Source: a virus. Taken from it: 64,000 bases of DNA. The notes beneath the pieces were generated by a model. The model worked only from the letters and a program-made list of their open reading frames with translations, searched no databases and had not been told where the DNA came from. The translations under genes were made by a program, and so were the position numbers. The stretch covers positions 1 through 64,000 of the IMG/VR virus record IMGVR_UViG_3300044675_004257; one strand, given 5' to 3'. This document shows, piece after piece, positions 46,999-52,461 of this stretch; within the stretch, counting starts at the first letter, position 1, and each line of letters opens with the position of its first letter.

Positions 46999-47026
46999 AT
47001 TATACCAGATTTGGTGAAAATGGCAA
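46999..47026 (-). promoter_or_regulatory. TTGCCA-type promoter, reverse, for 46630-46965
   Basis: Reverse strand: TTGCCA (47026-47021), 16-bp spacer, TATAAT (47004-46999). The -35 box overlaps one arm of the terminator-like inverted repeat of the gene upstream (47022-47052). A GTTT repeat tract lies in the leader. Confidence 0.7.
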
Positions 47027-47052
47027 CTGTAAACTTTTTTCTTCCAGTTGCC
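47022..47052 (-). terminator. Inverted repeat after the 47060-47317 gene
   Basis: GGCAACTG (47022-47029) and CAGTTGCC (47045-47052) form a perfect 8-bp stem; on the reverse strand it is followed by ATTTTC. It starts 8 bases after the stop at 47060 and contains most of the -35 box of the next reverse gene. Confidence 0.55.
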
Positions 47053-47059
47053 TGTAGTG

Positions 47060-47317
47060 TTATTCTGTGGTCAATTCATCCGCCAGCAGTGCAGCAGCTT
47101 GACGCTGGTCCTGTATTTCGCAAAGGATGAATTTAGCACGGTTCATATATTGGCGGGAATCATTGGTTGCACCCATCGCCAGCAATTCCTGAGCGTCCGA
47201 CAATATGCTCATGCACACCATTTCCAGACCAACGTGCTTGGCAGTAAAGCTTTTCATATACTGCTCACGGATCGCTGCTGTTGACATACCGTAGCACTGC
47301 TTTTCGAATTCGGTCAT
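47060..47317 (-). CDS. Small helical protein, unknown
   Basis: 85 residues from ATG 47317 (MTEFEKQCYGMSTAAIREQYM...), all-helical character, with an acidic end. A longer in-frame reading crosses its own promoter and is rejected. It shares its leader repeat and promoter type with the Gp88-like gene. Confidence 0.72.
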   Translation of the reverse strand: MTEFEKQCYGMSTAAIREQYMKSFTAKHVGLEMVCMSILSDAQELLAMGATNDSRQYMNRAKFILCEIQDQRQAAALLADELTTE

Positions 47318-47325
47318 ATTTTCTC

Positions 47326-47343
47326 GCTTTCTTGATTTGATGG
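47326..47343 (-). repeat. Leader repeat, copy 2
   Basis: Identical 18 bases to 46278-46295, placed the same way between -10 box and start codon of a reverse-strand gene. Confidence 0.8.
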
Positions 47344-47347
47344 ACAA

Positions 47348-47376
47348 AGTATAACCGATCCTGCAGGAAATGGCAA
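47348..47376 (-). promoter_or_regulatory. TTGCCA-type promoter, reverse, for 47060-47317
   Basis: Reverse strand: TTGCCA (47376-47371), 17-bp spacer, TATACT (47353-47348). Divergent from the forward promoter at 47426; the 50 bp between hold the 29-base repeat with AATACT and AGTACT. Confidence 0.7.
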
Positions 47377-47386
47377 GCGTTATCTG

Positions 47387-47415
47387 GAATACTTGACCGG
47401 ATTGCTTGAGTACTA
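47387..47415 (+). repeat. 29-bp promoter-upstream repeat, copy 1
   Basis: 28 of 29 bases identical to 52366-52394. Each copy has AATACTTGACC at one end and GAGTACT at the other (an imperfect inverted repeat) and lies 10-11 bp before a TTGCC -35 box. Confidence 0.85.
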
Positions 47416-47425
47416 TTGCGCTATA

Positions 47426-47453
47426 TTGCCAACCTGTCTGGTTCCTGTATAAT
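47426..47453 (+). promoter_or_regulatory. TTGCCA-type promoter before a small-RNA candidate
   Basis: TTGCCA (47426-47431), 16-bp spacer, TATAAT (47448-47453), with AGTACT at 47409-47414, 11 bp upstream of the -35 box. Confidence 0.7.
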
Positions 47454-47459
47454 AGCACC

Positions 47460-47540
47460 TATTCGAAAGCAGACTGGGGTGGACGCTGGGGCTGGGCGTT
47501 GAAAACGGAAGTACTCTAGCTCGGCAATGGAGTACTTTTT
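47460..47540 (+). ncRNA. Candidate small RNA (about 80 nt), G-rich
   Basis: From the expected start of the 47426 promoter to the T-run after the 47509 hairpin. No start codon with a ribosome site. It contains four close G-runs (47476-47479, 47481-47482, 47488-47491, 47494-47496), so a two-layer G-quadruplex is conceivable, and a short stem GACGC/GCGTT. Confidence 0.45.
47509..47540 (+). terminator. Hairpin AAGTACTC/GAGTACTT with T-run
   Basis: Perfect 8-bp inverted repeat (47509-47516 and 47530-47537) around a 13-base loop, followed by TTT (five T in all). It holds two AGTACT boxes and lies 10 bp before the next -35 box, so it may be both terminator and operator. Confidence 0.65.
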
Positions 47541-47547
47541 CAGTATA

Positions 47548-47576
47548 TTGCCAAACTCTCGGTTTTATTGTATAAT
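47548..47576 (+). promoter_or_regulatory. TTGCCA-type promoter for 47604
   Basis: TTGCCA (47548-47553), 17-bp spacer, TATAAT (47571-47576). AGTACT at 47531-47536 is 11 bp upstream. Confidence 0.78.
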
Positions 47577-47603
47577 ACCCACATATTAACACAGGAGCAT
47601 TAC

Positions 47604-47795
47604 ATGGGCAAAATGTCAGAAATTAGTATTCAATTACAAGAGTTGGAAGAAATGCTGTATACTTTTGGTTTAGGCCATGAGCCATTCATACAGGAGTGTA
47701 AACTTTTGTGTGAATTGGGGTTCGCTGATGAAGTACAATGTATTATCTATGATTTTGAAACAAAAGTATTCAATGGCGAACTAGAGCGCTTCTGA
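47604..47795 (+). CDS. Small acidic protein, unknown
   Basis: 63 residues from ATG 47604, with AGGAG 6 bases upstream (MGKMSEISIQLQELEEMLY). An earlier in-frame TTG overlaps the promoter and is rejected. Cys residues in ECKLLCEL and VQCIIYDF. Last gene before the origin-like region. Confidence 0.72.
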   Translation: MGKMSEISIQLQELEEMLYTFGLGHEPFIQECKLLCELGFADEVQCIIYDFETKVFNGELERF

Positions 47796-48044
47796 GAGTA
47801 ACACTTTGGTTTGCGGTAGAAAAACCATTGTAATGCTTTGAGGTGCCATCGCAGACAGAGACTAAGACTTGTTTCTTACAGGTAACTTGCGAAGCCAGGT
47901 GCGCTGGTAACACTAAAGCACTACAAACAACACAAAATTGCACTTTATGACACTTTTGCAGTATATTATGCGGAACATGATAACTTTCTCAGTACACCTG
48001 GATGCAGGTTACAACGGAAGTACTCATTAACTAGTCAGGTAAAG

Positions 48045-48118
48045 TTATCCACAGCATATCCACAACATCTGCGACTGGCGCTAGCGTTATGCACATTTTA
48101 TACACAGACTTATCCACA
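48045..48118 (+). other. Cluster of five DnaA-box-like sites, candidate replication origin
   Basis: The 47796-48176 stretch has no convincing gene. Within it lie TTATCCACA (48045), ATATCCACA (48056), TTATGCACA (48087), TTATACACA (48098) and TTATCCACA (48110). All point the same way, with centre spacings of 11, 31, 11 and 12 bp. Four fit the DnaA box TTATNCACA fully and one differs at the first base. AT-rich stretches flank both sides (for example 47937-47975 and 48119-48138). It could be a DnaA-dependent origin or a site that titrates host DnaA. Confidence 0.6.
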
Positions 48119-48176
48119 GCATATAATATGAATACTATAGTACTCCATGGCCATAATGTAAGACTTTTCTCTTATA

Positions 48177-48204
48177 TTGCCATTTCATAAAAAACCTGTA
48201 TAAT
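48177..48204 (+). promoter_or_regulatory. TTGCCA-type promoter after the origin-like region
   Basis: TTGCCA (48177-48182), 16-bp spacer, TATAAT (48199-48204). AGTACT at 48139-48144, followed by CCATGG. Confidence 0.72.
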
Positions 48205-48241
48205 GTAACACATGACAACAAACAATGATGAAAGAACGAAA

Positions 48242-48607
48242 ATGAATACTATTGACTTAGGTATCTTTGGTGATACAATCTACAATGCAACGGAAAGTAT
48301 TATTGCTGAAACTGAAAATGTAGAAGAAGGTTTTACTGGCGATATGTTAGATGTAATACATTTTTCTGACATACGTGATTCTGCTGAGGAATTACAACTT
48401 TTGATTGAACGTTACGAGTCAATCGAAAGTATTAAGAACGAAAGTATTAATCTGTACCAGAATGTTAAGTATATCTTAGAACATTGTGAAAATGAAATCT
48501 TTAGTACTACTGATACTGAGATAATGAATTCTTTTGATAACATTAGAACTTATGTTGACGTTATACGTGAATCAGTTAATACTTTATTATCAGAGCAGTC
48601 GGCTTGA
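48242..48607 (+). CDS. Acidic helical protein, unknown
   Basis: 121 residues from ATG 48242 (MNTIDLGIFGDTIYN...), Glu/Asp/Ile-rich, with few basic residues. An in-frame ATG at 48212 lies at the expected transcription start, so use of that codon would be leaderless translation. Neither ATG has a strong ribosome site (AAAGAACGAAA before the second). No family recognised. Confidence 0.7.
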   Translation: MNTIDLGIFGDTIYNATESIIAETENVEEGFTGDMLDVIHFSDIRDSAEELQLLIERYESIESIKNESINLYQNVKYILEHCENEIFSTTDTEIMNSFDNIRTYVDVIRESVNTLLSEQSA

Positions 48608-48624
48608 GAACTATAGTACTCAGG

Positions 48625-48653
48625 TTGCCAGTTGTCGGATTCTATGATAGAAT
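48625..48653 (+). promoter_or_regulatory. TTGCCA-type promoter for 48681
   Basis: TTGCCA (48625-48630), 17-bp spacer, TAGAAT (48648-48653). AGTACT at 48615-48620. Confidence 0.7.
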
Positions 48654-48680
48654 GGTATTTTTAAACGGTTGAGAGAGAAA

Positions 48681-48842
48681 ATGACAAAAAACGAAACTTT
48701 AGCACTCATTATTGAGCATATTGTAATGCAAGGGTATTCAGACCCCGATAAATTTGTGACCTATGCTACTACAATTCTGCCAATGATGAGTACGGAAGAG
48801 TTACTAGCCGAGTTGGCGTGTCTTGAAGAAGCAGGAATGTGA
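48681..48842 (+). CDS. Very small acidic protein, unknown
   Basis: 53 residues (MTKNETLALIIEHIVMQGYS..., ending LACLEEAGM). GAGAGAG precedes the ATG and a promoter lies 28 bases upstream, which supports a real gene despite its size. Confidence 0.68.
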   Translation: MTKNETLALIIEHIVMQGYSDPDKFVTYATTILPMMSTEELLAELACLEEAGM

Positions 48843-48851
48843 GTAAAAAGT

Positions 48852-49106
48852 ATGACATTTGAAGATAAAGTTAGAACTTTTCATGTACTGTATGAGTTGT
48901 ATCGCAGTCCAGGTAATACTTCCTTATTCAAAGGCGTGCCTATTGAACAACGGGAACGTGTACTTCAGTATTACAAAGCTGTTGGTCAAAAAGTAAAACT
49001 AAGGTATCGTGGTCCTCGGGCACATAGAACCTTTCGTTCACAAAATACTCGCCAAAGCAGTTGTTTGCAGTCAGATGCTACTACTTTTGCAGTATACCCA
49101 CGATAG
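48852..49106 (+). CDS. Small basic protein, unknown
   Basis: 84 residues. Helical first half (FEDKVRTFHVLYELY) then an Arg/Gln/Ser-rich end (YRGPRAHRTFRSQNTRQ). The GAGTAAAAAGT before it gives a weak ribosome site. No family recognised. Confidence 0.62.
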   Translation: MTFEDKVRTFHVLYELYRSPGNTSLFKGVPIEQRERVLQYYKAVGQKVKLRYRGPRAHRTFRSQNTRQSSCLQSDATTFAVYPR

Positions 49107-49120
49107 TCAGGTAATACTGT

Positions 49121-49147
49121 AGTACTCCAGCAAACAAATGGAGTACT
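49121..49147 (+). promoter_or_regulatory. Inverted repeat AGTACTCCA/TGGAGTACT
   Basis: Perfect 9-bp inverted repeat around a 9-base spacer, ending 11 bp before the -35 box at 49159. Contains two AGTACT boxes of the kind found before most promoters in this region. No T-run follows, so an operator is more likely than a terminator. Confidence 0.6.
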
Positions 49148-49158
49148 ATGGTATTAGG

Positions 49159-49187
49159 TTGCCAAGTCAGGTAAAATCTGGTATAAT
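49159..49187 (+). promoter_or_regulatory. TTGCCA-type promoter for the 49.2-50.5 kb genes
   Basis: TTGCCA (49159-49164), 17-bp spacer, TATAAT (49182-49187). Drives six short genes up to 50504. Confidence 0.78.
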
Positions 49188-49216
49188 TGTGTTTTAAATC
49201 AGTGAGGTAAGAAAAA

Positions 49217-49471
49217 ATGCGAAACGAAGCGATTATCGAAATGATAGATGAAATGTTGGATTGTGAAGGTGACGTTATTATCGGTAACTTGACCTTTTCA
49301 CGTTCCGCTATTGTGCGTAAACTTGATCCTATTGCTTATCGTGAGATTGCATTGGATATCGTTAATTCACAAATTGAAGATTTGCAATATGACCTGGAAC
49401 GCACAGATGATCCAGATGAAATTGAATTCATCAAAGAAAGCATTGCTGAGTTAGAAGATTTTTCGATTTAA
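49217..49471 (+). CDS. Small acidic protein, unknown
   Basis: 84 residues (MRNEAIIEMIDEMLDCEGDVIIGNLTF...). Mostly helical; the DPDEIEFIKESIAELEDF end is strongly acidic. GAGGTAAGAAAAA before the start is the AGGTAA-type ribosome site used by several genes here. Confidence 0.72.
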   Translation: MRNEAIIEMIDEMLDCEGDVIIGNLTFSRSAIVRKLDPIAYREIALDIVNSQIEDLQYDLERTDDPDEIEFIKESIAELEDFSI

Positions 49472-49495
49472 TCAGGTAACATTGAGGTAAAAATT

Positions 49496-49705
49496 ATGGA
49501 TAATTTGATTAATTTGGTTTTGAAACAAATTCAGGATGATGTTGATTCTGGTGATTTGACAGCTCTTGAAGAATTGCTGAAGCGTGTGCCTGCTAAGGTA
49601 CTAGAATCCTATCTGCCTGAAGTAGATATGGATGAAGTAGAAACGGAATATGATGGCCAGCCTGATGAAGCACAGGAATGGCATGATTTTGATCCAGATT
49701 GTTGA
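49496..49705 (+). CDS. Small acidic protein, unknown
   Basis: 69 residues, very acidic (IQDDVDSGDLTALEELLKRVP... and VDMDEVETEYDG). GAGGTAAAAATT before the ATG. May be a nucleic-acid mimic or adaptor; no family recognised. Confidence 0.7.
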   Translation: MDNLINLVLKQIQDDVDSGDLTALEELLKRVPAKVLESYLPEVDMDEVETEYDGQPDEAQEWHDFDPDC

Positions 49706-49713
49706 GGTAAATT

Positions 49714-49911
49714 GTGCGAAAGCGAAAAGTATATTTCACGCCTGATGAAATTGAAGGTGAAATCCTGCATTTTGTCAAGGTAACAAAGTCCTCGGATGAT
49801 GCAGGTGAATATCTACTATCGCAATTGGTATATGTGGTGAGTGAATTGCCTAAAGCCAAGCAGGTAGATTTTTTTAATGGTTTGACTAATGCAAAGCAGG
49901 AGTTGGTATGA
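49714..49911 (+). CDS. Small protein with GTG start, unknown
   Basis: 65 residues. GTG 49714 follows GAGG by 6 bases, which supports the non-ATG start. N-terminal RKRKVYFTPDEIEGEILHFV. ATGA overlap with the next gene. Confidence 0.7.
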   Translation: MRKRKVYFTPDEIEGEILHFVKVTKSSDDAGEYLLSQLVYVVSELPKAKQVDFFNGLTNAKQELV

Positions 49912-50132
49912 GTAAGTTAAAATTGCCGTTTGATTGTATGGTGCTCGATAAGGAATCTGTCGAGGTAAAGAATCCGTTTTCTGGTGAAGGTGTAATGTTG
50001 ACGCCTGAAGCAGTTGCAGTATATGACACCATAATGGGTTGTGAGATGACAGGCGACTACAAAATGGTTCGCAAAGGACTGGATTGGTTTCGCAAACATT
50101 ATCCAGCAGAATATATGGTTCTTTTAGATTAA
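49908..50132 (+). CDS. Conserved small phage protein, unknown
   Basis: 74 residues. FSGEGVMLTPEAVAVYDTIMGCEM followed by MVRKGLDWFRKHYPAEYMVLLD is a pattern I recognise from many T4-like phages, without a known role. ATGA overlap with the gene before. Confidence 0.78.
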   Translation: MSKLKLPFDCMVLDKESVEVKNPFSGEGVMLTPEAVAVYDTIMGCEMTGDYKMVRKGLDWFRKHYPAEYMVLLD

Positions 50133-50142
50133 GGTAAAAGTA

Positions 50143-50328
50143 ATGACTAACTTGGAATTACGTACAAAACTGGAAGCAGCACAGTTGTTGCTTTCGGACG
50201 TGTATCATTGGGCATCCCAAAAGGAGACAATTTTACAGAGAACCGTAAACCCTGAAATTGAACGGCTAATGAGTGTAGCCGATTCATGTATTATTGACGC
50301 TTTGGATGAATTAGAGGATATGGAATGA
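50143..50328 (+). CDS. Small helical protein, unknown
   Basis: 61 residues (LRTKLEAAQLLLSDVYHWASQ... DALDELEDME). AAGGTAAAAGTA before the start. ATGA overlap with the following short gene. Confidence 0.68.
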   Translation: MTNLELRTKLEAAQLLLSDVYHWASQKETILQRTVNPEIERLMSVADSCIIDALDELEDME

Positions 50329-50504
50329 AAGATTTACATTGGATTTATATGTTGGATGTGTTGTCAGGCGCTAAATTCTCCAATCACGGGTTACAGTGTT
50401 TGGCAGAATTGAATATTGGCAAAGTGAAAGAACGGAAAGAATATCCATTATTGACCAATCGGTTGTATACACCAACTGTAATGGAAAAGTTTGCAATGAA
50501 ATAA
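50325..50504 (+). CDS. Small protein, unknown
   Basis: 59 residues (MKDLHWIYMLDVLSGAKFSN..., ending TPTVMEKFAMK). Starts in an ATGA overlap. Its stop overlaps an AATACTTGACC element upstream of the next promoter. Confidence 0.65.
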   Translation: MKDLHWIYMLDVLSGAKFSNHGLQCLAELNIGKVKERKEYPLLTNRLYTPTVMEKFAMK

Positions 50505-50541
50505 TACTTGACCTAGGTGATGGAGTACTTTAGTATTAAGG

Positions 50542-50569
50542 TTGCCATTTCCTAGGATTCATGTATAAT
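50542..50569 (+). promoter_or_regulatory. TTGCCA-type promoter for 50599
   Basis: TTGCCA (50542-50547), 16-bp spacer, TATAAT (50564-50569). AGTACT at 50524-50529 (12 bp upstream) and AGTATT at 50532-50537; TACTTGACC at 50505-50513 completes the same element set as at 47387 and 52366. Confidence 0.78.
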
Positions 50570-50598
50570 GGTCATTGTTAAATTGAAAAGGATATATT

Positions 50599-51126
50599 AT
50601 GGAATTTCAAACTGGTAAACCCCCACAAACTGCCATGTATTTGGTCGACCGTGGGATGCAAGGCAAGTATTATCGCTGGTATGATGCAGAAACCGATTCT
50701 TGGTCAATGTGTGGGTCTGATATGACTGAAGCATTGTCATTTGTTGGTCGTCCATCGCCTGTTGGTTTCTTCCCATGGGTAGGTCCTATGACCGGCCCAC
50801 GATTCAACCCTAGTACAGGTGTTGCTGATCCTGAAGTTAAGACACCAAAAGTCGCCAAAGCAAAACCTGCATCACGTAAGATGGCACGCCAACGTACAGT
50901 GACACCAACCAAACTGGTTATTTCAAAAGTTGGCAATACCACTGTTGGTTCTATTGTAAAAGGCACTAAAACAACGCATCCTGATGGTACTGTATTCTTC
51001 CGTGCGGATCGTCAAAAATGGGTTGCTATGATGAATGGCAAACAAGAAGCAGCACGACCAACACCTGAAGCGTGTTTGTCATTCTTAAAGAAGAAATACA
51101 ACGTTGACGGCATTGTGTTAAAATGA
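50599..51126 (+). CDS. Basic protein with Trp/aromatic N-terminus, unknown
   Basis: 175 residues. N-terminal half aromatic and Gly/Pro-rich (YRWYDAETDSWSMCG, GFFPWVGPMTGPRF), a Lys/Thr-rich linker, and a C-terminal block HPDGTVFFRADRQKWVAMMNGK that looks like a small beta-sheet domain of the type seen in AP2/integrase-arm DNA-binding modules (weak). ATGA overlap with the next gene. Confidence 0.72.
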   Translation: MEFQTGKPPQTAMYLVDRGMQGKYYRWYDAETDSWSMCGSDMTEALSFVGRPSPVGFFPWVGPMTGPRFNPSTGVADPEVKTPKVAKAKPASRKMARQRTVTPTKLVISKVGNTTVGSIVKGTKTTHPDGTVFFRADRQKWVAMMNGKQEAARPTPEACLSFLKKKYNVDGIVLK

Positions 51127-51311
51127 TTAAGACTGTTGGATTGTGTGATAATGATGCTGATGGTGTTATCAGTTTTGCATGGAGTACTAAAAAAACAGGC
51201 ATTGCAGTGCAATTAGAAGATATATTTGGTAATGTGGTAGATGCTCATTTCTATAAAAAGGATTTGGCTAAGACATTAAAAAAACTTTTAAAGAAATTGG
51301 AACAGGAGTAA
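51123..51311 (+). CDS. Small protein, unknown
   Basis: 62 residues: an N-terminal alpha/beta-like part (TVGLCDNDADGVISFAWST) and a Lys-rich helical end (LAKTLKKLLKKLEQE). Coupled by ATGA to the gene before. No family recognised. Confidence 0.68.
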   Translation: MIKTVGLCDNDADGVISFAWSTKKTGIAVQLEDIFGNVVDAHFYKKDLAKTLKKLLKKLEQE

Positions 51312-51314
51312 ATG

Positions 51315-51707
51315 ATGGGTTTAGATATGTACGCATTCCGTGTAAAAGCGGAAGATGTGATTGATGATTTTAATGTGCGTGGTCAGGACGCTGGTCGTGA
51401 AGATGATTTAGAAGAATTGGCATATTGGCGTAAGCACCACGACCTCCATGGTTGGATGGAACGCCTGTATCGTTCAAAAGGCGGCGATAAAGAATCGTTT
51501 AATTGTGTGCCTGTACGATTGACAATGGAAGACCTGCAATCATTGGCAATGGATGTGACAAAAGGCCGATTGCCTGAAACAGTTGGTTTCTTCTTTGGTA
51601 ATAATCCACCTGATCCTGATTCTGTTGCACAGGATATGGAATTCATTGGCAAGGCAATGGCAGCTATTGCTGTAGGCGATGCCGTTTACTATGATTCATG
51701 GTGGTAA
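51315..51707 (+). CDS. Conserved phage protein (often labelled phosphoglycerate-kinase-like)
   Basis: 130 residues. GLDMYAFRV, ELAYWRKHHDLHGWMERLYR, VPVRLTMEDLQSLAMDV, LPETVGFFFGNNP and VYYDSWW are the blocks of a family widespread in phages and their hosts, of unknown activity. ATG 51315 has AGGAG at 6 bases and ATG 51312 at 3 bases, so 51315 is preferred. Confidence 0.85.
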   Translation: MGLDMYAFRVKAEDVIDDFNVRGQDAGREDDLEELAYWRKHHDLHGWMERLYRSKGGDKESFNCVPVRLTMEDLQSLAMDVTKGRLPETVGFFFGNNPPDPDSVAQDMEFIGKAMAAIAVGDAVYYDSWW

Positions 51708-51719
51708 TGTGAAAAAGAC

Positions 51720-51748
51720 TTGCCAAGAAATCAACGTTGTTATATAAT
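51720..51748 (+). promoter_or_regulatory. TTGCCA-type promoter for 51783
   Basis: TTGCCA (51720-51725), 17-bp spacer, TATAAT (51743-51748). No AGTACT box upstream, where the preceding gene ends. Confidence 0.7.
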
Positions 51749-51782
51749 TGCGGTGCCCCCCAGTAAGGATTAAGGATTAATT

Positions 51783-52004
51783 ATGAAAAAAGTAACTGTT
51801 GAATTGGATTGGGATACCGTTGATGGTATCATACAAACGGAATTGCAAAGTACATATGAATCACTAAAACAGGATTTGGTGAATCGTGCTGAAGGTCGTG
51901 GTTTTGCAATATTTGATATTGATGAAGCCAAGGACATTGGTGAAATCACAGACCATTTATATTGTTTGGAACGTGTTATGAAATATTGGGGTGTGACAGT
52001 ATGA
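51783..52004 (+). CDS. Conserved small phage protein, unknown
   Basis: 73 residues. VELDWDTVDGIIQTELQSTYESLKQDL and ITDHLYCLERVMKYWGV recur in T4-like phages; all-helical, function unknown. ATGA overlap with the next gene. Confidence 0.76.
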   Translation: MKKVTVELDWDTVDGIIQTELQSTYESLKQDLVNRAEGRGFAIFDIDEAKDIGEITDHLYCLERVMKYWGVTV

Positions 52005-52207
52005 ATTATGAATTAGAAATTTCATATGCACAAGATTTTGCATTAGATTCAGCTCTCCGTTTTCTTGACCGCCGTCCATGGGTCATGACCAAGACTATAG
52101 AACGCCTTGCAAGTAATGACAAACTGGATCCAGACCTCTTGGAATTGGCGGTGGCAGTCTTATTCCCAGCTGCCGTAGTACACTTAGCGACAGGAAAGTC
52201 CGTATAA
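52001..52207 (+). CDS. Small protein, unknown
   Basis: 68 residues from ATG 52001 (MNYELEISYAQDFALDSALRF...). Helical, with a hydrophobic stretch LLELAVAVLFPAAVVHLA near the end that could be a buried or membrane-associated helix. Confidence 0.7.
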   Translation: MNYELEISYAQDFALDSALRFLDRRPWVMTKTIERLASNDKLDPDLLELAVAVLFPAAVVHLATGKSV

Positions 52208-52210
52208 TAT

Positions 52211-52375
52211 ATGGATCCAGAAACGTTTACCTATCGTTGGAATGATGCCGTTGTCACATATGATGAGTACAAAAAACTGGTTGCAGCGCACCAGGAGTGG
52301 GTGGACGCAACGGAAAAGCGGGCAGCAATGGTTGCTGAAGCAGAGAAACCGAAGCGTTCCAAGAAGAATACTTGA
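52211..52375 (+). CDS. Very small protein, unknown
   Basis: 54 residues (MDPETFTYRWNDAVVTYDEY...), Ala/Lys/Glu-rich helix at the end. The final codons and stop (AATACTTGA) are part of the 29-bp repeat upstream of the next promoter. Confidence 0.62.
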   Translation: MDPETFTYRWNDAVVTYDEYKKLVAAHQEWVDATEKRAAMVAEAEKPKRSKKNT

Positions 52376-52394
52376 CCGGACTGCTTGAGTACTA
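52366..52394 (+). repeat. 29-bp promoter-upstream repeat, copy 2
   Basis: One mismatch to 47387-47415. Here its left end doubles as the stop region of the preceding gene; its right end AGTACT is 12 bp before the -35 box at 52406. Confidence 0.85.
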
Positions 52395-52405
52395 AAGTAT
52401 TAGGC

Positions 52406-52433
52406 TTGCCTTTTCTACCAGAACCTGTAGAAT
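52406..52433 (+). promoter_or_regulatory. TTGCCT-type promoter for the AAA+ gene
   Basis: TTGCCT (52406-52411), 16-bp spacer, TAGAAT (52428-52433), with AGTACT (52388-52393) and AGTATT (52396-52401) upstream. Confidence 0.68.
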
Positions 52434-52461
52434 ACGTAGTATTGATTGATTAGGAGTAACG

